Shown: positions 10,818-21,537, counted from the first letter of the stretch. The stretch: DNA of 64,000 nucleotides from Heterohyrax brucei (GCA_028571685.1 CM053140.1:60146201-60210200), one strand, 5' to 3'. Notes: a model not told the origin generated them from the letters alone. Translations and numbers: made by a program.

Positions 10818-11390
10818 ACTAGCTGTCGTTGAGTTGACTCTGATTTCTGGCCACATATACTGTAAGTTGTAATAGACTTAACAGCAACAGATTATTTACA
10901 ATAAAATGAAAAGCTGCCTGGTCCTGCATGATCTTCACCGTTGCTAGCATGTTCAAATTCATCATGCTATTGGGTCAGCCCATCTCACTACGGGTTTCCC
11001 CTCACATTTGCTGACCCTCTACTTCCCCAAACTTGATGTCCACCACCAAGGATTAATCCCTGCCAATAATATGTTTAAAGCAAGCAAGTCTGATTATGTT
11101 CAGTCGTGATCCACAATGTTCTCGCTGGATAATTTTTGGGAGTAGATCACCAGGTTCTTCTTCCTAGCCTATCTTAGTCTGGAACCTGTACTGAAACCTG
11201 TCCACTGTGAGTGACCCTGCTGGTATTTGGAATACTGGTGGCATAGTTTCCAGTATTACAGGAACGTGTGAGCCACCAAAGTATGATAAACTGACAGACA
11301 GGTGATACAAAATGAACTTTGGGGCTTTTAAAGGGACTTCCTGGACCTGGGATACACCAGTGTGGTGTCAGAAGTAAGTACAGGCTCTGG
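10818..11390 (-). mobile_element. Internally deleted RTE-type LINE (nonautonomous), antisense
   Basis: The 3' end is at the left: GTCGTTGAGTTGACTCTGAT, then a GGTCCTGCATGATCTTCACC block and TGATGTCCACCACCAAGGAT to about 11130. The right part, 11140-11390, is the RTE 5' leader: inverse of TATGCCACCAGTATTCCAAA, CAGCAGGGTCACTC, TGGACAGGTTTCAGTAC and AAGATAGGCTAGGAAGAAGA. All coding sequence between leader and 3' end is missing. The copy at 42762 has the same architecture, so this is likely a deletion derivative moved by full RTE. Confidence 0.75.
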
Positions 11391-12130
11391 GCAGGCATGT
11401 TCCTTCAGAACTAAATGATTCCCATCATGAGGCAGGACACAGCCAGAGGATGATAGGAGCAGGAGTCTTCATAGTTATGTGTACACAGGGCAGGGGTCCC
11501 TGGTTACCTGATTTGAGGGTGGGCCTTCCTTCAGTGTTTGTCACCTTCCCTCCTCTTGCCTGCCTAGAGCTCGAAATCCTACACAAGCTCAGCCATAGCT
11601 TCCTCCCTCAGTGTCACCCACCTCCATCCATCCCCAGCCCTGCCTTGTCCACCCACACCTGCTCCTGCCCAGCCTGCCTCAGCCCGCTTGGCTCTGCTTA
11701 ACACGGCGCACACCTGATGGGACTTTATCGAAACCTCTAAAAATGAGTTTTCCTTGTGTGTCAACCCTTCATCTTCTCACTGCGTGACTCCCTGAACATT
11801 TTACAGCAGAGAAAAGAGAGGGGAAAAAATCACCCTGGCGTTTATTGAGATAAATAGTGAGTGTCTGCGAGGCTGGAGTGTTGAAGCTGCGTCTTTGCCT
11901 GCCGCCAGCACTGAGAATGAGGCTGATAAGTCAAGTTGCCTTCATCTGCCTGAAGGGTCTCTGCACAGAAAGGGGGGTCGATCCTCACCTCTCCCGACTC
12001 TCTGGCATTCATTCAGCTGTAGGAGAGTTACCCACCCTCATTTGCCTTGAAATTACAGTAATTCTACACAAATCAACACCATAATGCCTTCTAATTTGTC
12101 CAGTGCAACTCACTGGAACACTTTTGACTG
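11391..12130. other. Unplaced DNA, part possibly conserved
   Basis: No repeat recognised. 11810-12080 is balanced in composition (GGCGTTTATTGAGATAAATA, GAGGCTGATAAGTCAAGTTG), free of repeats, and could be a conserved noncoding stretch. No splice-bounded coding frame seen. Confidence 0.4.
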
Positions 12131-12170
12131 AACACACACACACATGTACACTCACACTCACACTATATAT
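12131..12170. repeat. (AC)n / (ACTC)n microsatellite
   Basis: ACACACACACACATGTACAC followed by CTCACACTCACACTATATAT. Confidence 0.9.
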
Positions 12171-12204
12171 GAGCAGAAAGCATGAAAAACTTCTACATGC
12201 CCCC

Positions 12205-12475
12205 CTCTGCCCTTTGTACACAATTTTCTCATTTTATTAACATCTTACATTTATCACGATTAAGGGACCAATACTGATGGATTACGATTAACCGAAGCCC
12301 ATAGCTTCCATGATGGTTCACTCTTTGGGTTCCAGTTCTATGAGTTTGACAAATACCTCGTGCCATGTGTCCACCGTTACAGTATCATTCAGAAGAGTTT
12401 CCCCGCCTTTAAACCATCCTGTGATCCACCTATTTATTCCTCCCTCTCTGCTATTTTGATTGATTTTTCAGTGAA
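12205..12475 (-). mobile_element. Old L1M-type LINE 3' UTR, antisense
   Basis: TTTTATTAACATCTTACATT, GATTAAGGGACCAATACTGA, TTGACAAATACCTCGTGCCA and CAGTATCATTCAGAAGAGTT match the 3' UTR of old eutherian L1 elements. Confidence 0.7.
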
Positions 12476-12770
12476 AGGAGTAACTTTGCAAAACCTATTA
12501 TTTAGGTACTTTTCTAGCTTTATCAGCTAGATGGGACTAGGTTATATTACCCCCAAAACACAGCCTCCTGAAACAAGAAATGTTAACTCTGCTTATAAGG
12601 TGGGGATTACAGAGGAGCTGGCTGGCCAAGAGCCACCTACCTCTTCCGTCTGCAGTTACTGGGCAGGCAGCATGGAGCGGAGCTTTGCTAGCTTGGCCGA
12701 ACCCCTCCTGTGCCCAGAGCCTTGGCTGTTGCTAATTGGCTAATGTGGCTACGGCCTATGGGGCCTGGCC
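12476..12770. other. Unplaced DNA
   Basis: No family recognised; borders the RTE fragment on the right. Confidence 0.4.
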
Positions 12771-13295
12771 TGTTGTTGTTATCAAGTCACTTCCAACTTA
12801 CAGTGACCCTACATGCTACTGAATGAGACTGCTGGGTTCTGTGCCATCCTCACAAAGGATGCTGTGCTTGACCCTGGTTTGGGAGCTCTTGTGCCAGCCT
12901 ATCTCATTGAGGGTCTTCCTCTTTTTCACTGACGCTCTACTTTACCAATCATGATGTCCTTTTTCAGGGACTGATCCCTCCTGACAACATGTCCAAAGTA
13001 TGTGAAGCTTAGCCTTGTCATCCTAGCTCCTAAGGAGCCTCCCGTTATACTTCTTCCAGGACAGAACTGTTCGTTCTTTTGGCAGTCCATGGTATGTTCA
13101 ATATTCTTTGTTGACAGCACAATTCAAAGATGTTGGTATTTCTCCCATATTCCTTATTCGTTGTTGGCTTTCACATGCTTGTGAGGTGATTGAAAACATG
13201 GTTTGGGTCAGGCACACCTTGCTCTTTAAGCTGATATCTTTGCTTTTCAACACTTTAAAGAGGTCTTTTGCAGCAGATTTGCCCAATACAATTAC
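12771..13295 (-). mobile_element. RTE-type LINE 3' part, antisense
   Basis: Begins TGTTGTTGTTATCAAGTCAC, the inverse 3' end, then TCATTGAGGGTCTTCCTCTT, ACCAATCATGATGTCC, GGGACTGATCCCTCCTGACA and TTTTGGCAGTCCATGGTATG. The minus strand encodes the C-terminal part of the RTE protein: GKSAAKDLFKVLKSKD from 13286, and FGHVVRRDQSLKKDIM near 12990, in two frames, so it is decayed. It continues at 13943 and 14381. Confidence 0.88.
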
Positions 13296-13790
13296 TGTCG
13301 TGGACTGAATTGTTTCCCAGCTTCGTCAGGCCATGATTCCCAGTATTGTGGAACTGCCCACCATTTTATCATCAGTTGAGATATTCCTATGTGTTATAAA
13401 TCCTACCACTATGATTTTAATGAGATAAATTAGTGGCAGTTACGTTGTAAGATCTACAAGATCAGACTGTGCCTTAAGCTAGATATAACAGATATGAAAG
13501 AGAGAAGCAGACAAAGAAATATGGCACCCTCCTCATACCATCAAGAAAGTAGCTCCGAGAGCAGTGCATATCGTTTGGACCCAGGGTTCCTGTGCAAAGA
13601 AGCTCCTGGGCCAGGAGAAGATTGATGACATGGACCTTTCTTGAGAAAGCCAGCAGAGAAAGCCACCTTCTAGTGCTTGTGCCCTAAATTGGGACTTATA
13701 ACCTGCTAGACTGTGAGAGAATAAACATCTGTTTGTTAAAGTCATTTACTTGTGGCATTTCTGTTATAGTAGCACTAGATGACTAAAACA
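13296..13790 (+). mobile_element. LTR, MLT1-like MaLR family, inside the RTE
   Basis: TG...CA ended: starts TGTCGTGGACTGAATTGTTT, has GGCCATGATTCCCAGTATTG, an AATAAA signal and the end GCACTAGATGACTAAAACA. Left flank ATTAC and right flank CCTGG do not match, so this copy lacks a clear target duplication. Fossil; no internal genes visible. Confidence 0.8.
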
Positions 13791-13942
13791 CCTGGGATGC
13801 ACACTATCCCTACTGCTCAGAGACTCCCACACCCTAAAGCTAGGGCAGAAACTTGGCAGATCCTCAGAAGCTAGCCTCACGGTCATCCAGTTGAAGCCAA
13901 CTCCCTTCCCTCTGCAGGCTCCTGGTTCCAGCAGGACCTTTG
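13791..13942. other. Unplaced 150-bp stretch between LTR and RTE
   Basis: RTE consensus order resumes at 13943 with almost nothing missing relative to 13295, so this stretch arrived after the RTE, with or beside the LTR. It resembles neither element. Confidence 0.5.
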
Positions 13943-14007
13943 ATTTCTTGACTGCTGCTTCCATGGGTGTTGAGTGTGGATCCAAGTAAAACAAAATCCT
14001 TGACAGC
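13943..14007 (-). mobile_element. RTE-type LINE, middle fragment, antisense
   Basis: TTTGATTTCTTGACTGCTGC, TTCCATGGGTGTTGAGTG and GGATCCAAGTAAAACAAAAT continue the antisense RTE directly from the segment before the LTR. Confidence 0.85.
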
Positions 14008-14380
14008 TGTGGCACTGAGCTGCAGGCAACAGTGATTAGCCATGAGGCAGTCTTAAGTAGTACCAGCAACAACGACAATCATAAAAGTGATGGAGGTACC
14101 ATTTATTAAATAATTGCTATATATCAGGTTTGAGCCCTGGTGGGGAAGTGATTATGAGTTCAGCTACTCACCTAAAGGTCAGCAGTTTGAATCCACAGCC
14201 ACTGCTTAGAAATCCTGTGGGGCAATTCTCTGTCTTACAGAGTTGATGTGAGTTGGAATCAACTCCACAGCAAGGGGTTTGGTTATATGTCAAGGTTATG
14301 ACTTAGATGCATTACAACTCCGTGAGGATAAGGGTCAAATGATGGTGAGACACCGAGTGACTTTCTTATGCACATTAATA
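14008..14380. other. Foreign block inside the RTE, itself holding a SINE
   Basis: The RTE breaks at CCTTGACAGCTG and resumes at 14381 with CAATCTTTTCTACC. The block has MIR/L2-like pieces (ACCATTTATTAAATAATTGC; GATGCATTACAACTCCGTGA) and an AfroSINE. Confidence 0.6.
14130..14282 (+). mobile_element. AfroSINE with target duplication
   Basis: Head GTGATTATGAGTTCAGCTAC, AAAGGTCAGCAGTTTGAATC, tail GTTGGAATCAACTCCACAGC and GGGGTTTGG. TATATCAGGT at 14120 and TATATGTCAAGGT at 14284 flank it. Confidence 0.88.
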
Positions 14381-15200
14381 AACAATCTTTTCTACCCTTC
14401 TCACAGTGTTATTTATTGGTCCAGTTATGAGATTTTTGATTTCTTTATGCTGAGGTATAATCCAGACTGAAGGTTCTGGTCTTTCGTCTTCATGAGCAGG
14501 TACTTCAAGCTCTCATCACTTTCGGCAAGCAAAGTTGTGTCATCTGAAAATCCAGGTAGTTAATGAGTCTTCCACCAATTCTGATGCCCTGCTCTTCTTC
14601 ATACAGTCCACTTCTTGGAATTTTTGCCTGGCATACAGATTGTATAACTATGGTGAAAGGATGCAACCCTGAAGCACACTTTTCTTGACTTTGAAACATG
14701 AAGTATCCCCTTGTTTGGTTTGAACAACTGCCTCTTGATCTATGTACCTGTTTCTCATGAGCACAGTTAATTGTTCCAGAATTCCCATTCTCAACAATGT
14801 TATCCACAGTTTGTTATGATCTGCACAGTTGAATGCCTTTGCATAGTCAATGAAACACAGGTAAACATCTTTCTGGTATTTTCTACTTTCAGTCAAGAAG
14901 AGTCTGATACCAGCAATGATATCCCTAGTTCTGTGTCCTCTTCTGAATCCAGGAAGAAATTCTGGCAGCTTCTTATGTAGTGATGCAGCTGTTTTTGAAA
15001 GATCTTGAGCAAAATTTTACTGGGGTGTGCTATTAATGATATTGTTCAATAATTTCCACATTTGGTTGGATCACCTTTCTTTGGAATAGTTACAAGTGTG
15101 ATCTCCTCCAGTCTGCTGGCCAGATAACTGTGAGCACTTCCAGTGCTGCCCCCCTTTGTAGAAACATCACTGGTATCTGTCCATTTCTTGAGAGTTGTCC
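14381..15200 (-). mobile_element. RTE-type LINE, reverse transcriptase part, antisense
   Basis: Continues the element at 12771 and 13943. Contains the inverse of the RT coding region plus TTAATGATATTGTTCAATAA and TTTCCACATTTGGTTGGATC. Ends in fading similarity near CATTTCTTGAGAG, so the 5' half is missing. Confidence 0.85.
14505..14896 (-). pseudogene. RTE reverse transcriptase fragment, decayed
   Basis: From 14896 on the minus strand the frame gives YLCFIDYAKAFNCADHNKLW, the fingers/palm motif of BovB/RTE-type reverse transcriptases, then RYIDQEAVVQTKQGDTSCFK and VLQGCILSP. The next conserved block, EEEQGIRIGGRLINYLDF, is read in another frame (open from 14807). The catalytic YADD box appears only in a third reading, as SDDTTLLAES near 14525-14560. 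At least two frameshifts therefore separate the conserved blocks and no active enzyme can be made. In the family this protein copies element RNA into DNA at the target site. Confidence 0.85.
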
Positions 15201-15589
15201 AGACCTGGCTCTGGTCCTTGTCTCCTAGCCTGGCCTGGACCTTTCACCCGGGAGTCATGGGGTCTGTGGTAGAGAGATAAATGCATGCTGTCTCCGTAAG
15301 TCTAGGCACAGAGATGCCACAATGCTACTTTTGACGTACCCTCTTGGCCAGATCAAGTCGCAAAATCAGTCCAGATTTGGGAGACAGGAAAAAGGGCTCT
15401 AAGTCACAGCTGAAGGAGATACAAAGCTACAGTGAGACAGAACAGAGCACAGGAAGGAAACGCTTGTGGTCATTTCGCAAACAACCTACCATATTTGTGT
15501 CAGCACATCAAATTCTTAAAACTACCCTTGGAGGGAGCAGTTATTGATTCCACTTTCACGTGAAAAAAACTGAGATCGAGAGAGGCTCA
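15201..15589. other. Unplaced DNA
   Basis: Single-copy-like; nothing recognised. Confidence 0.4.
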
Positions 15590-15955
15590 TTTGTCCATCC
15601 TTTGTTCTCTTTCTCACTCATTATTGGGCATCTCAGTGCACTGGACACTTTCTAAGTACTGGGCATGTGACTATGACCCAGACATGGTCAGCCTGGAGAA
15701 GTCAAAGTAGGGAGGTAGGCATGTAAACAGATGAGGACAATTTGAGACAATGTTTGCCCAGGGGCCCAGGGAAACTAAAAGTAACCCAGGGTAGGGTGAG
15801 GGAGGCTGAGAAATGTTCCCAAAAGATTTTGTAAGCTAACATGGGAGGATGAGTAGGACTTGTCCAGGCGAGGAGAGATGGGGAGGGTGATGCAGGCAGT
15901 AGGAATAGCATAAAAAATCAAAGTAACTCAGCAGAGGAAAGACATTGTATGAGCT
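15590..15955 (-). mobile_element. LINE L2 3' end, antisense
   Basis: ACTCATTATTGGGCATCTCA, CTAAGTACTGGGCATGTGAC and GATGAGTAGGACTTGTCCAG follow the inverse L2 3' end. Confidence 0.6.
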
Positions 15956-16598
15956 CTCCTGTGCCCCAAGATGGTATGGCTAGAAAGGACGAAATCAGGA
16001 TTCTAACGCAGGCTGAGCTGCCACAAACATGTGATTGTCTATCAAAGCTCTGGGCCTAGTCCTTTTTTGTAGCACTTATGAGAACAGAGTGGATTTCCAG
16101 AAGCCCAGAGACTTTGGGTACCAGGAAGCCTTCCCCTTGTGTATTTTGCTTTCCATGACAATCTGAGATTCCGTATAAGGAGATGACAGTGTCACAGCTG
16201 GAAGGAGCCTACCATGTATTGTTGTGTGGAAGAGACCAGAGAAGAACACTGTGACCAGGTAGACTTGGCACCAGAGAGAAATCAGTTCTTACGGGGCTAA
16301 ACCATGGGACTTGGGATGTTTGTTACTTCACTATACTGTCTGATAAGGCCTACTCCTGCTCCTCACCCAGCCCTTCCTCCAGTGAGTATCTTTCTAGCTC
16401 CTCTTAAGAGCCGGACTCTGGCAGAGCACTGGGCCACAGCCCAGAGCGTGACTGGTAGACAGCCTCAGAGAGAGCTGGGGAAAGAGCCAAAAAATGATTA
16501 AATGAACAAATAAATAAAATCATCACCTAGACTGAAAATTACTAGAAGAAAAAGTAAAATTGTTGTGAGAGTAATGAGATCAGTTGGCAGGTGTTAGA
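15956..16598. other. Unplaced DNA
   Basis: Perhaps a MIR trace near 15980-16060 (GGATTCTAACGCAGGCTGAG). Otherwise nothing recognised. Confidence 0.4.
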
Positions 16599-16599
16599 T

Positions 16600-16750
16600 T
16601 TTGGAATATAGGCAGGGAGAGCAGCCTTTGGAGGGTGGTCAAGAAATGTCTCTGTAGGGGGACATTTAAGCAACAGAGAGGCAAGGAGAGAACCAGTAGG
16701 GCCAGAGGGGAACCCTGCAGAGAGAACAGCAGGTGTGCAGGAGGCCCTGT
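16600..16750 (-). mobile_element. LINE L2 fragment, antisense
   Basis: GGTCAAGAAATGTCTCTGTA, GGGGGACATTTAAGCAACAG and GAGAACAGCAGGTGTGCAGG match the inverse L2 GGAAGGCCTCNCTGAGGAGG...ACAGCATGTGCAAAGG region. Confidence 0.55.
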
Positions 16751-16751
16751 G

Positions 16752-16905
16752 CCCCCAGCTTTACACAAATCACTTCATCCTCATAACAACCCTGGAGGAG
16801 GGGACTGTTATCATCCATTATGTATGAAACAATGCAGCGACAGGGCCAAGTCACACATCAGGGAGTGGCCCAGCTGGGATTCAGTACTTGTTTCCTGAAA
16901 CAGGG
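16752..16905 (-). mobile_element. MIR SINE, antisense
   Basis: CTTCATCCTCATAACAACCC, GGGACTGTTATCATCCATTA and AGTGGCCCAGCTGGGATTCA are the inverse MIR order. Confidence 0.75.
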
Positions 16906-17094
16906 ATGAGTCACAACCGGAGGGGAAGCAGAAGTTGCGGGCTTGTTGGTTGGACTCAGCACCTGTGGAATGACCCAGGAGGCCCCTCTGACCCCAGGGT
17001 TATGACCCTGCTGGCTGCAGAAGACACCTCCGGGGCCAGAAAAAGTCTGGGGTTATGATGGGAAAACATAGTAGGGATCTGGTCTGGGCCTTCC

Positions 17095-17225
17095 CAGGAT
17101 GGCTTGTGCCCTTGGGCAATATGCTTCACCTCTCTGAACCTAGGCCTTCCCATCTCTAAAATGGGGAAGCAGCACTAACCTTCTGGGTTGGGCTGAGGAA
17201 TTAGATGAGTGTGTCAGCATCTCTG
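17095..17225 (+). mobile_element. MIR SINE
   Basis: CCCTTGGGCAATATGCTTCA, CCTCTCTGAACCTAGG and CCCATCTCTAAAATGGGGAA. Confidence 0.75.
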
Positions 17226-17459
17226 AAACTTCAAAGCCCAGGGCGTGCTTCTCTGCTATAGTGCCTTGTCTCACAGATGTCACCTGAGGTCTCACAGGGC
17301 ATAGACTCTGTCCAGGACCTGCTTCTCTGCTGTGGCCCTTTGTCTGCTGAGCTCGGACAGCACACAGGCTGTGTTTACAGCTCTACATCCATGACTCCTG
17401 TTTCCCCTAAACCTTGAGGGGAGGAGGATTGCACACTGTATGCAAATGCCATGGGAGCC

Positions 17460-17555
17460 TAGGTCCTGTCTGACCCCACTGCTCTGTCTCCAACGCCCAG
17501 AACAGTACCTGGCATGCTCCAGGCACTCAGTACATATTTATTCAATGAATGAATT
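17460..17555 (+). mobile_element. LINE L2 3' end
   Basis: CAGAACAGTACCTGGCATGC, CAGGCACTCAGTACATATTT and ATTCAATGAATGAATTATT are the L2 3' end and its (GAAT)n tail. Confidence 0.7.
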
Positions 17556-17599
17556 ATTCCGATTTTATAAATGAGAAAACTGATACCTGCAGAGTTAAA

Positions 17600-18290
17600 G
17601 GAATGTGCAGTTAGCTAAGACTGACCCTGGTAAGGAAGGTTCTCTATCAGGCCACATTAGTGAATGTTTCTTAGATGCTTGGGAAGGGGACCCTGAAGAT
17701 GCCATTAGAGTATCATGCTAGGGAAATCACCAGGAGGCTGGGCCTGGCATTTTCCGGGGACTTGGGGCCCAACTGGCCCGGGCTTAGCTTTTACTCTTAG
17801 ACAGCAAAGGGTCAAGTAGGTGCCTCTGGGGCCTGGGGCCTGAGACCAGAGGTCTATGGGCGGGGCCAGAAAGGAGCGCGGCTGAGGGCCCCTTAACATC
17901 CTGAATGGGCCAAACCTGTTGCTTGAGGGGTAGACAGGAGATCCAAAGCCCGTGGGGCTCAGAACAGCTTCTTTTCGCCAGGCCCCAGCACTGGGGTTTC
18001 TCTCCTGCCCATGGCATCTCTAACGTGTGCAGCATGGCATGAAATGATCCTCCTAAGGAATGTTTCACTCCAGAAAGCTCTTTGGAGACATAAACTCTGA
18101 CCAGTTCTCACATCAACCTGGGGTGCAGAGCAATTTGTGCTTGATTAAGCAACATGTTATAGGTCACAGTGTGACTATTTTCGATCTTTGATCTTTCTGG
18201 CCTCCCTTATCTGGCACAACCTATTAATTTCCAGTTTTCCTTACTGCCTCCTATCCTCATGCTGTTCCTCTGAGTCAAGTTTCCTCCAGG
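17600..18290. other. Unplaced GC-rich DNA
   Basis: Around 17700-17900 it is rich in GGGCC and CTGGGG but poor in CpG, so it is not a CpG island. Nothing coding recognised. Confidence 0.4.
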
Positions 18291-18350
18291 CCTTTTTCTC
18301 TTCTTTTTTCCCTCCTTTGCTTTCTTCTCCTTCCTTCCTTCCTCCCATCC
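18291..18350. repeat. Polypyrimidine tract (TTCC/CTTT)n
   Basis: CCTTTTTCTCTTCTTTTTTC followed by CTTCTCCTTCCTTCCTTCCT, nearly pure C/T. Confidence 0.85.
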
Positions 18351-18404
18351 AGGGTGTTGGACCCTGCTGTCTGCTGTGAAATGTTCCCCCAAACCCCTCA
18401 CGAC

Positions 18405-18543
18405 TGTCAAGTTGTTTCTGGCCCTACAGGTTAGGATAGAACCGGCCCATAGTGTACCCCAGGAGCACCTGGTGGACTTGAACTGCCAACTTTTGGTTAG
18501 CAGACGTATCACTTAACTGCTACAGCGCCAGGTTTCCATGAAA
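18405..18543 (-). mobile_element. AfroSINE, antisense
   Basis: CAAGTTGTTTCTGGCCCTAC, AGGAGCACCTGGTGGACTTG, AACTGCCAACTTTTGGTTAG and inverse head TACAGCGCCAGGTTTCC. Confidence 0.85.
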
Positions 18544-19064
18544 TGTTTCAGGCCTCAGGAAAACAATGGTGCAGAACACAAACACAGCATGGCCTAGCCT
18601 GTGGAGCTTCCCGTCTGAAGAGAGAATGATAGAGAAAAGAGATTAAGAAGGGGCGTCTCCTCACTTCTCTTCTAGGTCTGTCCTGTGAGACCGCAAGTAG
18701 AAGTTCTGGGGGCCTGGTATATCAACTGGTAGTGACAAGTCAGGGAGGCTCCCAGGCTCTGCCAAAGCCCAGAAGAGAAGGTGGTTAATCCTGGGGCTTG
18801 TGGGGGCTTCTGAGGCTCCGAGGAAGCTCAGAAGAGTGACTGACCCTGAGGACCATGAGGGCCTTGTCGGAAGAGCCGAGTGTTACCTGATAAATGTGGG
18901 TGAGCATGGGGAAGATGGCAGGAGGATACGAGAGGAGAGCAAGCCGAGGGAACTCAGTTCCCAGGTCATGTTCATTGAAGATATGAATGAATAAATGAGT
19001 GGATCTAATCCAAATGGTCTTTTGGCAGTACCACTAAAACTAGTCCAATTTTCCCACTGGTCTT
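18544..19064. other. Unplaced DNA
   Basis: Purine-rich on the plus strand near 18800-18990; no family or coding signature. Confidence 0.4.
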
Positions 19065-19660
19065 GGGATGAAGACCCAAGTCCTTAATGTAGAATTTGAG
19101 GCACATAGTCTGGCCTGTACCCCTCCCTTCAAGCTCCTACCCACTCACAGTTTTGCAGCCACACAGCCCATGCAGTTCTTCAAGTTTGCTAAGAGATCTT
19201 CAGCCATAGGGCTTTGCATATGCCATTCCTTTGACAGCTGATTTCTATTAATCTTGCAGATCACACTTAGGTGCCTAGTTCTTAGGATGGCCTTTCCTGG
19301 TCTTCCGTAGACATCCCTTCTCTAGTATCTGCTCTTGTAGCACCATGTCACTTTCCTCTACAGCCAATGCCATTAGACCTTTAATTGTGTGGTTCCAGGT
19401 TAATCTCTCTTGCTCTATGCTGTGAGCTCCATGGGGGCAGAAATCATGGCAGTTTTGCTTCCTGCTGATTCCTTCAACTCAGTGGCTGTCCCTTAGTGGA
19501 TGTTCAATGCGCTCATGGATTAAAGTGCTGTGTTAATGTACTTGTCTCCCCAGCCAGATAGGTGACCCCAAAGGGTGGGAATCCACCTCAGTCATCCCTA
19601 AAGCCCCATGCCCACCTGAGTCTATGCCTAGTATGCATCAATAAATGCTTTCAAAGAAAG
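19065..19660 (+). mobile_element. LINE L2, 3' part
   Basis: AAGACCCAAGTCCTTAATGT, GGGCTTTGCATATGCCATTC, TATGCTGTGAGCTCCATGGG and the tail region CATCAATAAATGCTTTC follow L2 order over about 600 bp. Confidence 0.75.
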
Positions 19661-20199
19661 GAAGATAGGAGGGAAAGGAATTTAAGATTTAAAAGAATCA
19701 CCAATTCACCTTCATGACCCGCATGTGGGTAGCTAAACTGTGCAAAGAACAGATGTGCAGGCATCTGGTTCCTAATATAGTCCTGGCTTTGCCTACCCCA
19801 CCACAGATCAAGAATCCCAGCGGCAGCTGAGCTGCTGTGTATTTTCATCCTAGTACGATGTTGTTTTATTCTGCAGGCTCATTACAGGGAAATGTGCTGT
19901 CAACAAAGGCTGCAGTAGCAGAACAGGGCGGGGAAGGGACTAATTCTCCAACTGTGGACATAAAAGAGGGGATTCATACCTTCACAGGTGCTTAAAGCAT
20001 GCCGAATTCACAAGGGATGTCAGAGGACCCTGCCGAATGAAGTTTTCAGACTGATGAGATACTTTGCAGATTGTGAATGTCTCTGATGGGGTTGATTTGG
20101 CTGATGGAAAATGGTCTAATGGCCTCATCAGAGTCCCTTTTGAGTCACTATCCCCCTCACAGCAAACAGGTGAGAATGCTGTCATCACCTCTTGCATTC
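19661..20199. other. Unplaced DNA
   Basis: Nothing recognised. Confidence 0.4.
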
Positions 20200-20340
20200 G
20201 TTGGCGTTCCCCTGTCTGTATTTTCTTCTCTGTTTGGTCTGTCAGACCCAGCTTGGACTCTGCCTCCTTCAGGAAGCCTTCCCTGATACTTCTAGCCACT
20301 TACTGGCTTCTTTTTTTCTAACTCTTCTCACACGCATTGC
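20200..20340 (+). mobile_element. LINE L2 fragment
   Basis: TCCTTCAGGAAGCCTTCCCT followed by GATACTTCTAGCCACTTACT is the L2 'aagccttccctga' block. Confidence 0.6.
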
Positions 20341-20344
20341 TTGG

Positions 20345-20700
20345 CAATGTGAGGTGAGGAGGAGAGGCACAGATTTTCATGCTGGCAGGCTTAGGTTTGG
20401 GTCCTGCTCTACCATTTCTGATAACCCTAGTGGAGTAGTACATAGTTAAATGCTATGCCTATTAATGAAAAGTCAGCAGTTCAAATCCTCCAGATGCTCC
20501 TTGGAAACTTTGTAAGGCAGTTCTACCCTGTCCTATAGGGCTATTATGATCGACTCCACAGCCGTGGATTTGGTTTGGGGTTCTCTGTCACCTCTACCTG
20601 TGTGACCTTGGGCAAATCACCTAACTTCTCTGGGACCATATTTCTTCCATGTAAAAGTGGGGCACGAATCCTGGGGTTGGGTGGGGGCTGCCTGCTGCTT
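20345..20700 (+). mobile_element. MIR SINE split by an AfroSINE
   Basis: Left part GGTTTGGGTCCTGCTCTACC; right part CTGTGTGACCTTGGGCAAAT, CACCTAACTTCTCTGGGACC. The AfroSINE at 20422-20578 lies between the two halves. Confidence 0.75.
20422..20578 (+). mobile_element. AfroSINE inserted in a MIR
   Basis: Head CCCTAGTGGAGTAGTACATA, AAAGTCAGCAGTTCAAATCC, TTCTACCCTGTCCTATAGGG, tail CGACTCCACAGCCGTGGATT and TGGTTTGGGG. CTCTACC occurs just before it and again just after it (20590), a possible target duplication. Confidence 0.88.
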
Positions 20701-20774
20701 CCCCACTGTCTGTCTCCAGATTGGTCTTCTGTTGATATGAGATTCTTCGGGGCCAGGCTTGTACTTCCAGGGTC

Positions 20775-20975
20775 AATGTGCCATAGCATTAACTCTGAGT
20801 CATAGTAATCCCATACAACAGAGTAGCCCTACCCATGGCATTTTCTAAGCTTTACTCTTTATGGGAGCAGATTAGCAGGTCTGTTCTTCTGCAGACAGCT
20901 GGTAGATTTGAACCAGCAACATTTGAACCAGCAGCTGAGCCCTTAACTGTTGTGTCACTAGGGCTTCTTCTGGGT
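20775..20975 (-). mobile_element. AfroSINE, long form, antisense
   Basis: CTCTGAGTCATAGTAATCCC, CAACAGAGTAGCCCTACCCA, ATGGGAGCAGATTAGCAGGT and inverse head TTGTGTCACTAGGGCTTCTT. Confidence 0.8.
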
Positions 20976-21537
20976 CAAACTAACACCTTCTAACTCTAGA
21001 CCGTGTCCCACTTTCTCTTTTAATTTCACTCCACAGCTGGGCTGTGAACAGCAGAGATGTGAGAAGGTACAGTTTCAAAAGATCTCAAAATAGACATCTT
21101 TGGGGTTGTGAGATTAGTCAGTCCAAATAGCACTGTCACCTACTGTGTGCTGCACACACAGTAGGCTCATTGTAATTTTTAGCTGTTATTACAGTCACTG
21201 TGATGATAACGGTGGTAGTTGTGGTGACACTGGTTTCCCTCATCCCACATCGCCTCCCATGGCAGCAGGTGTCCTCAAGGCTTTCTCATCTAAGGGCTTT
21301 CGTTTGTTCTCAGAGGCTTTGTTTATCCTTGGACTCACACGTCAGGGAGAGGTCACAAATTCTTTGGCTCAGGGCTTCATCTTGCTCAGCTCACAGTGGA
21401 ACTAAATTATGCCTGCAGACAGGCCAGTGTGCCAAGCGTGAGGTTATGACTCTTGGCTTTCGATCATGGAGATCAAGGTCCATATTTAGGGTGGCATTCA
21501 TTTTCCTCCCTCAGGTCCCAAGGCGAGGTCAGCATCA
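20976..21537. other. Unplaced DNA, possible MIR trace
   Basis: CACCTACTGTGTGCTGCACA and a GTTATTACAGTCACTGTGAT stretch near 21135-21205 resemble a MIR/L2 end. The rest is not recognised. Confidence 0.35.

Noticed and set aside
18291-18350. Polypyrimidine tract as a splice acceptor of a real exon
   Set aside because: No AG followed by an open conserved frame; it is a simple repeat.
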